64,000 nucleotides of DNA from Helianthus annuus (lineage: Eukaryota > Streptophyta > Magnoliopsida > Asterales > Asteraceae): positions 142,654,414 to 142,718,413 of the forward strand of contig NC_035449.2 of the NCBI RefSeq assembly GCF_002127325.2, in the 5' to 3' direction. The position numbers and the translations under genes were made by a program. Shown in pieces: positions 34,029-45,789 of the stretch. How positions within the stretch are numbered: the stretch's first letter is position 1; the number at the start of each line of letters is the position of its first letter. The notes under the pieces were generated by a model. It saw only the letters and a list, made by a program, of their open reading frames with translations, had not been told where the DNA came from and made no database searches.

Positions 34029-37000
34029 ATGAAGATCATGTCTGGAAGAATCAACATGACACAAGCCCAGCTAGAGGCTCTCGTTCAAGCCCAAGTCACA
34101 GCGGCACTTGCGGCTGCTCAAGCAGGTAGGATAACCTGTAGTCATAACTTACGCTAGGATCTTTAGATCCTACACTCCTAAACTAGCTCTTGTATTTAAA
34201 CTTTGCCCTACTCGTACACAATAGGTCAACACGCGCAGCAGCCTGTCTGCACATTTAAGAATTTCATGGACTGTCGTCCAAACACCTTCAGCGGCACGGA
34301 AGGAGCAGTGGGACTACTCCACTGGTTCGAGAAGCTAGAATCAGTCTTTGAAATGTGCGAGTGCCCTGAGGCTCGCAAGGTCAAGTTTGCCACCGGCACT
34401 TTGGAGGGGATAGCATTGACTTGGTGGAACGCCCAAGTCCAGATCTTAGGTTTGGCAGCTGCTAACGCCACCCCATGGAACGACTTTAAGGAACTCATCA
34501 AGCGTGAGTATTGCACGCGGGAAGACATACACAAGCTGGAAGACGAGCTTTATAACCTGAAAATGGTTGGATCGGAAATCGAAGCGTATACCAAACGGTC
34601 CAATGAGTTGGCCGTTCTGTGTCCTACTATGGTGGACCCTCCATACAAGCGCATTGAGTTGTATCTCAAGGGATTGGCGCCAGAGATTCAGAGCCACGTG
34701 ACGTCGGCTAACCTCGAAAACATCCAGGAAATCCAGCGCCTTGCTCATCGCATCACCGATCAGGCAGTGGATCAGAATAGACTGCCCAAGCGTGTTAATG
34801 CTACTGCTAACGTCACCACCTCAGTTACTCCTGCTACATCTGGTGACAGTAAAAGAAAATGGGATGGAGATTCTAGCAAAGGTTCAGCATCTGTTCAGCC
34901 ACAAGCTCAGCAGCAGAAGATCGATCACTATCAGAGTCCCAGTCAGCAATCCTCTAGTGGTCACAGACAGAGGAGATATCAGGGTAGTCAACCCAAGTGC
35001 CACAACTGCAACAGGCATCACCACGGCCCGTGTAACAAGGGTCGTTGTCAAAGGTGCCTTAAGATGGGGCACGAGGCCAAAGACTGTAGGAGTCCACGGC
35101 CTGCGAATCAGAATCAGCAGCCTCAGCAACCAGCTCCACAGAACCAGCAGCAGCAGCAGCCACAGCGTGGAAACCGGGGGTGTTTCCAGTGTGGGGCTGA
35201 AGGTCACTTCAAACGCGATTGCCCTCAGTTGAACCAGAACCGCAACAACAATAACAACCAGGGCAACGGCAACAATAACGGCGGGAACAACAACAACAAC
35301 GGCAATGAAGCTCGTGGTCGTGCTTTTGTGCTAGGTCGAGGCGATGCAGTGAACGATCCCAACGTTGTTATGGGTAAGTTTCTCCTCGACAATATTTACG
35401 TTACTGTTTTATTTGATTCGGGTGCGGATACAAGCTATATGTCTGTGAAAATGTGTCAACTACTAAAACGTGCACCAACACTTTTACCCACCAAACATGT
35501 AGTCGAGTTAGCTAACGGTAAAAGTCTAGAAGCCACGCACGTAGTTCAGGGTTGTACTCTTATCTTAGCTGGTCAAGCCTTCTCTATTGACCTCATTCCC
35601 ATAGTTTTGGGTAGCTTCGACGTCGTGATTGGGATGGATTGGTTATCTCAACACCAGGCAGAAATTTTATGCAGCGAAAAGGTTATTCGCATTCCTCGTT
35701 TGGGTCAGGAACCTCTAGAAGTTCAAGGCGACAAGAGTGGTGCAGTGGTTGGCATCATCTCTTTCTTGAAGGCTCAGAAGTGCTTACGTAAAGGTCACAC
35801 AGCCATTTTGGCTCTTGTTTCAGATGCATCAGCAAAGGAAAAGAAATTGGAGGATATTCCAATTGTACGTGATTACCCTCAGGTGTTTCCTGAAGACTTG
35901 CCTGGCTTACCGCCTCATCGTCAGGTTGAATTTCAAATCGAGCTCGCTCCAGGAGCAGCACCCATAGCTCGCGCACCATATCGTCTAGCTCCATCGGAAT
36001 TGGAGGAATTGTCAAAGCAACTGCAAGAACTCTTGGAAAAGGGTTTCATACGTCCAAGCTCTTCGCCTTGGGGAGCTCCAGTACTTTTCGTGAAGAAGAA
36101 GGACGGTACGTTCAGGATGTGCATCGACTACCGTGAACTCAACAAGGTGACGGTGAAGAACCGTTATCCTCTTCCGCGCATCGACGACTTATTCGACCAG
36201 TTGCAAGGGTCGTGTTACTATTCGAAGATAGATTTGAGGTCAGGGTACCATCAGCTGAGAGTCCGGGATGAGGACGTCTCCAAGACAGCCTTCAGAACTC
36301 GTTATGGTCACTACGAGTTTCTGGTCATGCCATTCGGGTTAACGAACGCGCCTGCGGTATTTATGGATCTGATGAACAGGGTGTGCAAACCCTATCTCGA
36401 CAAGTTCGTCATTGTTTTCATCGACGACATTCTGATTTACTCCAAGAGTCAGGAGGAACACGAGCAGCATCTTCGCCTTATTTTGGAACTCCTTCGGAAG
36501 GAACAGCTGTACGCCAAGCTTTCTAAATGCGACTTCTGGCTTCGAGAAGTCCACTTCTTAGGCCACGTGGTGAACAAGGATGGGATTCACGTCGATCCAT
36601 CCAAGGTAGATTCGATCAGAAGCTGGCCTGCACCGCGTACACCGACAGAAATACGACAATTCTTGGGTCTGGCAGGTTACTACAGACGATTTATCAAGGA
36701 TTTCTCGAAGATTGCACAACCACTTACACTACTGACACAGAAGGGTGTCACCTACCGTTGGGGCAACACGCAGGAAACTGCTTTTCAGTATCTGAAGGAT
36801 AGGCTTTGCAGCGCACCTATTCTTTCATTGCCAGAGGGCACAGATGACTTCGTAGTATATTGTGACGCATCAATACAGGGTCTGGGTTGCGTATTGATGC
36901 AGAGAGATAAAGTTATTGCCTACGCCTCTCGTCAGCTAAAGGTTCATGAACGGAACTACACGACGCACGACTTAGAGCTGGGAGCTGTTGTTTTCGCGCT

Positions 37001-38774
37001 TAAGATATGGCGACACTACCTGTACGGTACCAGGTGCACGATTTACACCGATCACAGGAGTCTCGAGCATATTCTTAAGCAGAAGGATTTGAACATGCGT
37101 CAACGAAGATGGGTCGAGCTACTTAACGACTACGAATGTGCTATTAAGTATCATCCAGGCAAAGCCAATGTTGTGGCTGATGCCCTCAGTCGGAAAGACA
37201 CTCTACCACGGCGCGTGCGAGCGCTACAGCTTACGATTCAGTCTAGCCTTCCTACACAGATACGAAATGCTCAGGTAGAAGCATTGAAGCCCGAAAATGT
37301 CAAGGCTGAAGCCTTACGCGGCTCACGACAGCAGATGGAACAGAAGGCAGACGGCGCCTACTATGTAACGGGCCGGATTTGGGTCCCTCTTTATGGCGGT
37401 CTACGCGAACTTGTGATGGATGAGGCTCACAAGTCTCGCTATTCGGTACATCCAGGGTCGGATAAAATGTACCACGACATCAGCACTACCTATTGGTGGC
37501 CTAGTATGAAGGCCCACATTGCTACGTATGTTGGAAAATGCTTGACCTGTGCGAGAGTCAAGGTCGAATACCAGAAACCAGCTGGCCTACTTCAGCAGCC
37601 TAAGATACCACAGTGGAAATGGGAAGAAATTTCCATGGATTTCGTTACAGGCTTACCTAGATCTCAGCGTGGGAACGATACGATATGGGTGATAGTGGAT
37701 CGACTCACCAAGTCTGCACACTTCCTACCTATAAAGGAAACGGATAAGTTCTCCACACTCGCAGACGTTTACCTTAAGGAAGTTGTTTCAAGGCACGGAG
37801 TACCCACATCCATCATTTCGGATCGCGATGCACGATTTACGTCAGAACTTTGGCAAGCGATGCACAAATCTTTCGGCTCACGTTTAGACATGAGCACAGC
37901 ATATCATCCTCAGACGGATGGGCAGTCTGAGCGAACGATCCAAACTCTCGAAGACATGCTTCGGGCATGCGTTATCGATTTCGGCAACGGCTGGGAAAAG
38001 CATCTCCCTTTGGTGGAGTTCTCGTATAATAATAGCTATCACACCAGCATTCAAGCCGCTCCATTCGAGGCATTGTACGGGCGTAAATGCCGGTCACCAC
38101 TCTGCTGGGCAGAGGTGGGAGATAGTCAGATCACGGGTCCAGAGATTGTTGTGGACGCCACAGAAAAGATAGCACAGATACGACAACGCATGGCGGCAGC
38201 ACGCGACCGTCAGAAAGCCTACGCGGACAAGCGTAGAAAGCCATTGGAATTTGAGGTTGGGGACCGGGTTTTATTGAAAGTCTCACCCTGGAAGGGTGTG
38301 GTACGTTTTGGCAAACGGGGCAAACTAAATCCGCGGTATGTCGGACCCTTTGAAATCATAGAAAAGATTGGCAAGGTAGCCTACAAGTTGAACCTACCAG
38401 CTGAACTCGGGGCAGTTCACAATGTCTTTCACGTATCGAACTTAAAGAAGTGCCTATCAGATGAAAATCTCATCATTCCTTTTAAGGAACTCACTATCGA
38501 CGAGCGGTTGCAGTTCGTTGAGGAACCAGTAGAAATCACGGACCGGGATGTGAAGGTCCTCAAACACAAGAGAATCCCTCTTGTTCGAGTTCGTTGGAAC
38601 TCCAAACGTGGCCCAGAGTACACCTGGGAACGCGAAGACAGGATGACAGAAAAGTACCCCCAGTTATTCGGGAACAAGGCAACCACTACTGAGGCTGAAG
38701 CTACTACTTCGGAATTTCGGGACGAAATTCCAGATCAACGGGGGGAGGATGTGACACCCCAGGAAAATCAGTGA
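34029..38774 (+). CDS. Chromovirus Gag-Pol polyprotein (spliced, 1 intron)
   Basis: Exon 1 (34029-34125) encodes an N-terminus reading [20 protein letters not shown] after a possible MKI. A 99-bp GT-AG intron (34126-34224) precedes the 1.5 kb gag and 3.5 kb pol frame. Numbering from 34203: capsid-like gag about 15-190; two zinc knuckles ([14 protein letters not shown] about 283, [14 protein letters not shown] about 326) with Q/N-rich linkers; protease LFDSGADTS about 402; RT with [14 protein letters not shown] about 632 and FIDDIL about 740; RNase H with YCDAS, DLELGAV and YTDHRSL; integrase HHCC about 1076-1115 and D, D, E in MDFVTG, SDRDARF and GQSERTIQ; then a chromodomain-like tail [19 protein letters not shown] near 1480. 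It copies the element RNA and integrates the DNA; chromodomains steer insertion to marked chromatin. No inactivating change seen. Alternative start codons: 34038 or 33966. Confidence 0.92.
34126..34224 (+). other. Predicted 99-bp intron in gag
   Basis: GTAGGATAACC...CACAATAG. Splicing joins QAG to QHAQQP in frame. The unspliced reading hits a stop (TAG) within the intron, giving a peptide of about 40 residues. The main frame has no ATG near its 5' edge (34203 is TTG), which supports splicing. Confidence 0.65.
38711..38760 (+). promoter_or_regulatory. Upstream purine-tract module in pol 3' end
   Basis: Hairpin GGAATTTCG-gga-CGAAATTCC (38711-38731), purine tract GGGGGGAGGA (38740-38749), then TGTGACACCCC, which looks like an LTR start. 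It lies in the last codons of pol, about 100 bp before the real 3' LTR. Confidence 0.6.
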
Positions 38775-38813
38775 ACAATACAGTTTATCTAGCTTCCTCA
38801 GTGAGTGCATACC

Positions 38814-38850
38814 AAATTTCGGGACGAAATTTCCAATTAGTTGGGGATAA
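38814..38850 (+). promoter_or_regulatory. Functional-position purine tract and hairpin
   Basis: Hairpin AAATTTCG-gga-CGAAATTT (38814-38832) then TTGGGGATAA directly abutting the 3' LTR at 38851. Confidence 0.7.
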
Positions 38851-41109
38851 TGTGACAACTCGGACTTTAGACCCACTTTGTGCAACGTATGTGAACGTGT
38901 TATGATTACGAGCTTTAATTTTAATGAATGTTATGTTACTATGTGCTACGTGTATTGCGTATTTAGTGTGTTTGTTTATTAATGGAATCGAATCGCACAA
39001 CACGCACGGCCCAAGGGCAGCCCGATCGAATGGGCCGGCCCACTCCCCCTATGCGCAAATAACCTTAGGGACTTGGTTAGTTTTCTCATTTGTTACCAAA
39101 ACCCTAACACACACAAGAAACCTAGCTCTCTCTTTCTCTCCCTCTCATTCGCGAAGCAAAGGCGGCCAAGAACCTCGGGACTCTTATCGTTCGGATCAAA
39201 TTATCTCGATCGGTTAGTGTTTAATCGTTTTGCTTAATTGAATGATTTCTGAATCGCATGCTTAATTGGTTAGGGATATGTTTGATTTAAGCTTTGTTCG
39301 ATCGGCCGGACGTGAATGTTGTTAGAACCGGTTAGTGTTTGCATGATAATCGGATAGTTGTTAATTGGTCGGATTGTATGATGATGTTAAATCCGTGAAT
39401 TGGATTCGATTTAGTTGATCGGCCGAATATTAATTGTTAATCGATCGGATATGGTTGGGGTTATGAAGATGAACCGGTTATGCACATGTAATCGAATGAT
39501 TAACTTGGTTAATTGGTTTGTGAATGGGCTAGATTGTTCAATTAGGGTTCATGTGACTTGAATACTAAATGTGCTTGTTTGATCGATATCACGTTAAACG
39601 ACTTGTGGAAATCGTGTTAATTGATAGAGTACTAGGTAACTGATAATCTAATCGTAACCAACTTGCATGATATTCGGATTATTGAATCAATCGCACCAAG
39701 TAATCTGTTCGCACAAGATACCCACACACAAGCTGGTCCGGTTACACATCCGATCGTACGAGTGAACTGTTGGGCCGAATAACACGGACTGTCCGCACGG
39801 ACGGACCACACCAACTGTTCCGCACGAGTTTCCGACCGGACGGATTGTCAATCCGGATGGACTGACCATCCGCACGAACCAACTGCCGCACGAAAGGTCC
39901 AATCTGGATGAACTGCCATCCGCACGGACTACACGATGTCATCCGCACGAGCTGACAGTCCGCACGGATTGCCACTCGCACGAACTATCCATCCGGACAA
40001 GATGTTGAATCGGGCGGATTGACTCCCGCACGGATTGTCCAATCCGGACGGACTGCACAATGTCATCCGGACGGACTGACTGTTCGCACGAACTGCCACC
40101 CGGACCATTTGCCAACCGCACGAATTGACACTTGCACAACATTATTGATTTGTTTGGGCCACGAACTTTGTATGCTGCAATTTATTAACTTGGTGTAACC
40201 ATACGTGCTATACGTGGACCGAACCTAACTGGTATAAATACATGATAGGACGTGATTGATCAATTACTTGCTACCTATTCTCTTGTGTATCTGCCGAGCA
40301 AACCAAGGTGAGTTCACACAGCCAAGGCATGGGATTCCCGGGTTGGGAATTGGGTTGGATATGTTATTGTAAAAGGAGTTACTCGTACTTACGCATATAC
40401 CAGACTATAGACCATCGTCCTCAGGTTAGTCAGGACACGTTACGTAAAGCCTACGTAACCCAGTATATTTGCCATATGTCTCCCGGGTCGGGAGGACACG
40501 TTACGTAAAGCCTACGTAACCCAATACCATCCACTGGCTTCCAGGTCGGAAGGCCACGCTGCGTAAAGCCTATGTAGCCCCCACGCGTACCACCGTCCTC
40601 GGGGAAGGGCACGTCACGTAAAGCCTACGTGACCCTGTACGTTTTCCTGTTCTCGGTAAAGAAGAACACATGGTCGGAAGTTAGTCTAGTAAGTACCGTT
40701 AATGAGAAGCCCTCATTAGCCATGATAAACATGGGAAGCCCCCACTAGTTATACTTATGCACTATATTATGAACTTACTTCCTGTGAACTCGCTCAACTA
40801 GTTTGTTGATTATTTGCTGCATGCCTTGCAGGACCTTAGGTACTTTATGGAGCTTGCACAAGGAAGGAGCAGGTCGTTGTGGCAGATGGATCATGAACGT
40901 TATTCGAACTTATAAGTATTTTGAGATTACATACTATGCTTCCGCTATTTAAACAATGATTGGTTTTGGAACATCAATTCATGTCATGATGATTTACATT
41001 AATTACTTTTATTATTAAATGCTTTGTTTGATATGATTGATGGCTTGATCCTGGTCAGTCACGCCTCCAAGCGGTGGTACTCCGCGTGTGGGATTTTGGG
41101 GGTGTGACA
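38851..41109 (+). repeat. Chromovirus 3' LTR
   Basis: 2259 bp, lacking one 18-bp copy of a GATCGGCCGGAC repeat present in the 5' LTR. TATA box 40233-40240, hairpin array 40417-40667. Confidence 0.95.
40417..40667 (+). ncRNA. Hairpin array, 3' LTR copy
   Basis: Same array as 33031-33281, in the 3' LTR. Confidence 0.6.
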
Positions 41110-41114
41110 CACAA

Positions 41115-41589
41115 GCCCAGCCGCGTGTTTTGAATGGCCCGTCACTCCTACGAATCCGTTTTCAAACCCGAATTCACCGTATCATCATAAACCACAATTT
41201 TAGATTTAGAAACATGTAAAATAGTGCCGGTAGATGTCGTTTGCGCGTTCGTTCGTCGACTACGGTAATAATCGCGTCATTCGTTGTTTTAAACTGTTTT
41301 CTGATCCGGTTTCGACTACTGATATAAAAATTTAATTACAAAGTTCAAATGCATTGTAAAAATTTAATATTTGTCGGCGTTGTTAGTATTTTGTACGACA
41401 TCAGTTCATTGGCGTTTATCGTTACGCAGTTGTTCTGAAAATTGTCATATGCGCATTGTAATGTCCGATAAGCGTTCGTAGGCATCCAGGAGCCTAATTA
41501 AGTTAATTCGTGCTTTAAACGCTATTTATTATCGCTCTAAACGTTTGTTAATCGCGTAACTAAAAAGGCGTTAATTACGTGTTGTCACA
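41115..41589 (-). repeat. LARD 3' LTR, part 2
   Basis: Resumes after the CACAA duplication (41110-41114) with GCCCAGCCGCG and ends GTTGTCACA. Joined to part 1 it reproduces the 44264-47942 LTR. Confidence 0.9.
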
Positions 41590-42199
41590 TTCTCCCCCTG
41601 TTGCAGAAATTTCGTCCTCGAAATTTAGACCATGCTATCTCCTCAGAGTTGTGTCGTTCGCAGGTAAGTCCGAACAATACCAAAGTGAATGACCGCATAA
41701 TCGAATCAAGACTTATTCAGATTACGTGAATGTAAGGACATTTGCATCAATAAGAACCCAACGGTTCAACTGAGTTTGTTCCAGAAATCGAGGTCAAGTG
41801 AACGAAGCGTAGTGATACTATCACCAATGTGAGTAAGTTTACGAGGGTCCAACAAAAGAGGAATCTCGACCAATAGAATTCCAAATGAACGTTCACAATA
41901 TGCAAATAAATTTTGAAACAATAGAATTCACTACTAACGAAAATTTGTGTTGGTTGTATGATCAAAACTTGAATCAACAAGCTCAAATGGATAGTCTCAT
42001 GAAATGATTTGTCAACTATTGACCAATAAATGAATAAGATAAAATCAACGTGTTGACATTGTTGAGTTGCAAGGATACACCGAAATGAATTACAGCCGAA
42101 CCTGGTGTATCATCGTCTTAGTACATAGTTGCATTAAGACTACTTAAATGAGGTGTCAAACGAAAAGCATATATAGTTTCGTATGAGACGGCTGATAGT

Positions 42200-42555
42200 G
42201 ATTAGCATAAGCTACAAGTTTATACCGACGCCACAAGGTGTCGTAGTGATTGGAATAATTCAATAATAGCGGTGATCGAACAAGTATCACCCGTGTTTTG
42301 CATGAAAAGCTCGATTATGATTAGCCCAAGCTACAAATTTATACCGACACCACAAGATGTCGTAGTGATTGAAATAATTCGATAATTGCGGTGACCGAAC
42401 AAGTATCACCGTGTTTTGCATGAAACGCTCGATCATGATTAGCCCAAACTACAAGTTTATACCGACACCACAAGGTGTCGTATTGAATGAAACAATTCAA
42501 TAATAGCGATGACCGAACAAGTATATCACCGTGTATGAAATCAGATGAAGGGCTC
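42200..42555. repeat. Tandem 118-bp hairpin-bearing repeat in LARD interior
   Basis: Three units begin GATTAGC at 42200, 42319 and 42437. Each has a CGACACC-acaa-GGTGTCG type stem and a GGTGA-n11-TCACC type stem, with some substitutions. Confidence 0.8.
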
Positions 42556-44248
42556 AACGAAATAAATGTGAATGTTTGTTCCAAACAAACATCATGAGAT
42601 TTTCAATTGATAATGAAGCAAATAAATAATGTTTTCGAGTAAAGATGAAAAGCAATGAATATCACCAAAATGTCCGTTCGATGATGAAAGATCCGTTAAG
42701 AGGGACACCGAGATATGACATGAACTTGTGTACCATTATCTTAACACACGATTGTATTAAGAATGTTTTAACATGATAATTAACAAAGCGGATTTAATAT
42801 CAATAAACAACTAAATAAATAATTAAATCCGTACATGAGTTAAGCAAAGAGATTAGCGCAAGCTTCAAACTTGTGAAAACGCCACCACAAGGTGATCGTG
42901 ATCAAAGAAAACGATTCAATGAAGTCGAAGACCAAACAAGCATGTTATGGTTCAAAGCAAATGAAGCGCTTGTTGGGATTATTTCGAATATGATGGCCTC
43001 AATCCATCATATGGAATTTTTGAATCGAATATATATTACGAGCAAGTTCAATCAATTGAACTTGGCTGAAATAAAATCAAACAATGAATTCGTATCTCGA
43101 TAAGAAAAGTTTCGACATGGTTACAACAAAAACCATGTATACCACTCGAAAGAAAATGAGTTTTCCAAGAAATCCGTTGACACGATACCAAAGAGTCAAC
43201 ATTTTGCAATAATACGGGTCGTCTAGAATACAATGCGAAGATTTAGTATAGCGAAATAATATATGAGATGTTGACAAAACAACCATTCGAAGTGAAACCA
43301 CATGCGTAGCAAACAATGCAAGTGTAGCGTAAGAATTTGCCAAGAATGAAGCAATTAAGTGTTCATTATCATGAAATAAAATCTTCGTGATGCAATGGCC
43401 ATTAGGGGGAGTAGAAATGCAAAAATCTACTCACTAGATGCAAAAGTCGGAATTTCAATAAAAGAAATTTAAGGAACTTACCTGGAATTTTGTGTGATGA
43501 CCGATTGTTACATGACATTACCATGGAATGTCGAACATAGCGTAATCGCCATAACGAAGTAGGGGAAATGCGAAGATGTGTGACTTCTTTTGCAGCGCCA
43601 ACAATTGTGAGTCTCTTTAGACTAAGCATCGATCGTTATGAAATCTTGTTTAAGCGTACCTTAGTGTGATTCGTGTCGTTTGCAGGATCACTTGCCAATT
43701 TGCCGCTTTCGATCAGTAGTTCTCCCACTGACGGGGTTAGCATCGTTGTTGTCATGCTCAATCATGTTTTCCAAAGGCCTTGCCTCGAAAGTCGTGTGTG
43801 ATGTATTTCAACGTCCGCTGACGTATAGTTTAAGTTTCACGTGTATTCGCGCACTAGCGTTTCATTCCACGTAGATTATCTGCTCGGATAATTAAAATAG
43901 CATAGGCGACCTAATGTAATGGCATTTGCGCGAGTTAATAATCACAGTTCCTACGTGGGGACCTTTAATGAATTTCGTCATAAGTTTTCCTGAGGTCCTA
44001 AATGTGTGTTACCACAACTCTCAAAGTCTTGCTTTATGTGTGTAATTGTTTCGTGTACTGTGTATCGACACAACATTTGTATATGTTTAAAATCAAAACA
44101 GTCGATCATTCTTCTTGGCAACGGTTGGAACCCATATTCGAGTCTTAGGCGTTCTGTACGTGTTCAATTCTTGATATCTAAGTCCCCAGAGGAGAGTGAG
44201 GTTAAAGCCTAGGTATCTCTACAGAAACCTAATTCGCTGAAACCTATA

Positions 44249-44260
44249 GCTCTGATACCA
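44249..44260 (-). other. LARD primer-binding site, initiator-Met tRNA
   Basis: Complement of TGGTATCAGAGC three bases from the 5' LTR. Confidence 0.85.
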
Positions 44261-44263
44261 ATC

Positions 44264-45756
44264 TGTCACACCCCGAAAAATCAGAGCTGGCGTGACTGGA
44301 CCGGTATCTTCATTGCACAGCGGAAGCAATAAGCTAAGACTTCTAAACAGTGAACGCCCGCTAAGTACTCAAATCACCATGGGTTCTCCTATTCCAACCG
44401 TTCCATATTTTTGAAAATGCAACCTGAGAAAGAACATGCGAAAAATCAACATAAAGTTGAGCGAGTTCATAGTTTGTTTTGAAAAGATTTAAAATAAATC
44501 TTTTTGATAACCGGTTTAAAAGTTGTTGAGAAAATATAGAAAAATCATTTTCTTGGCATGATATATGAGGACTGTGAGTCTAGCCCATGAGAGTGTTTGT
44601 GCATTGCACGAGAGAGAATGGGCCGAGCCCAAACGAACCTTTGTAAGAAGGATCAGCGCTTCCTCTTACTTAGGTATAACTTGAAAAACGTTACCAAAGT
44701 TTGTAATTCATGTATTTGTGAGTTTCCATCAAATGAATCTTATGAATACGTGAAAGTTTTAGTGTTGTAAATGGGTATGTAAAGCGTCTATGAACAGGTT
44801 GATCGTTAATGTTTCGCGAGGACATTAACGTATGCGGCGACATAGGAAGTACTCAACCTGTGTAGACGGTTTTTAGTGTCGAATCACCTCGACTGTGTGA
44901 ATCATGTCGACTGTGTCGAATAACCTCGATTGTGTCGAATAACCTCGACTGTGTGAATCACCTCGACTGTGTCGAATCACCTCGACTGTGTCGAATAACC
45001 TCGACTGTGTCGAATCCCCTCGACTGTGTCGAATCACCTCGATTGTGTCGAATCACCTCGATTGTGTCGCCCGTACCCATTAGAAAATCATGCACGTTTC
45101 GTAATATGTGAATCAAATTTGTAAAACCGGTATGTTTGATCGAAATCATTCGTAAACCATTTAAGTTCCTTGAAATTCATTCGCAACACGGTTTATAAAT
45201 ATGAGTTTTCGTTCATCGAAAAGTTGTTTATTTTTGCAAAACTTGCATGTCTTTCCACCCCCGAAAACATTTATAAAAATGTAAAATAGTAAAAAGTGGG
45301 GGTTATGAACTCACCTTGACGTTCCTGTGCAATGCTAGCTTAGTGTGTTTCCGTAGTGTCGTTCCACGAATGTGATGTAGCTAGCGTGCATCTATAGTAT
45401 TCCTAACAGGGAATAACTTGTCAGTTTCTAGTTTAAACGTAGCTAAACTACGTGTCCGAGCTCTACCAAATCGTTAACTAATTGATTCTATAAATGTGTT
45501 AATATTTTGGTTTGAAATAACCAAACTATTGTTAGTTGATCCCATTTATAATCGGGATAAAACCAAGTCTCGAGATCGACTTAGTTTTCGAGTGATTTAG
45601 ATATATATTTATATAGATTCAAATATAAATCTATACCTGCGATGCCATGTTGGTCGTCGTAAATTAGAAATACGTATACGGATAAGTGAGCGTCTTGTTG
45701 TGTCGTATATGCTATGGTAATATACCGTTGTAGTATCGTATGATGGAAATAAATAA

Positions 45757-45789
<33 letters not shown>

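Larger units (their letters stand above)
31447..41109 (+). mobile_element. Complete Ty3/gypsy chromovirus, Tekay/Del-like
   Basis: 9663 bp with LTRs 31447-33723 and 38851-41109, target duplication CACAA (31442-31446, 41110-41114), initiator-Met primer site 33727-33739, one gag-pol frame interrupted by a short intron, and purine tracts before the 3' LTR. The LTRs begin TGTGACAAC and end GTGTGACA. By eye they differ by two substitutions and an 18-bp indel (31893-31910 region), so the insertion is very recent. All enzymatic motifs are intact, so it may still be autonomous. Confidence 0.95.
41590..44263 (-). other. LARD internal region, non-coding
   Basis: From the purine tract (41590-41599) and its AAATTTCG-CGAAATTT hairpin (41607-41626) to the primer site. 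No frame exceeds about 90 codons and none resembles gag or pol. The main organised content is three tandem 118-119 bp units (42200-42555) plus a diverged fourth near 42853. Confidence 0.7.

Noticed and set aside
34226..38686. Shadow frames on both strands over gag-pol
   Set aside because: They overlap the well-supported polyprotein and have no domain similarity.
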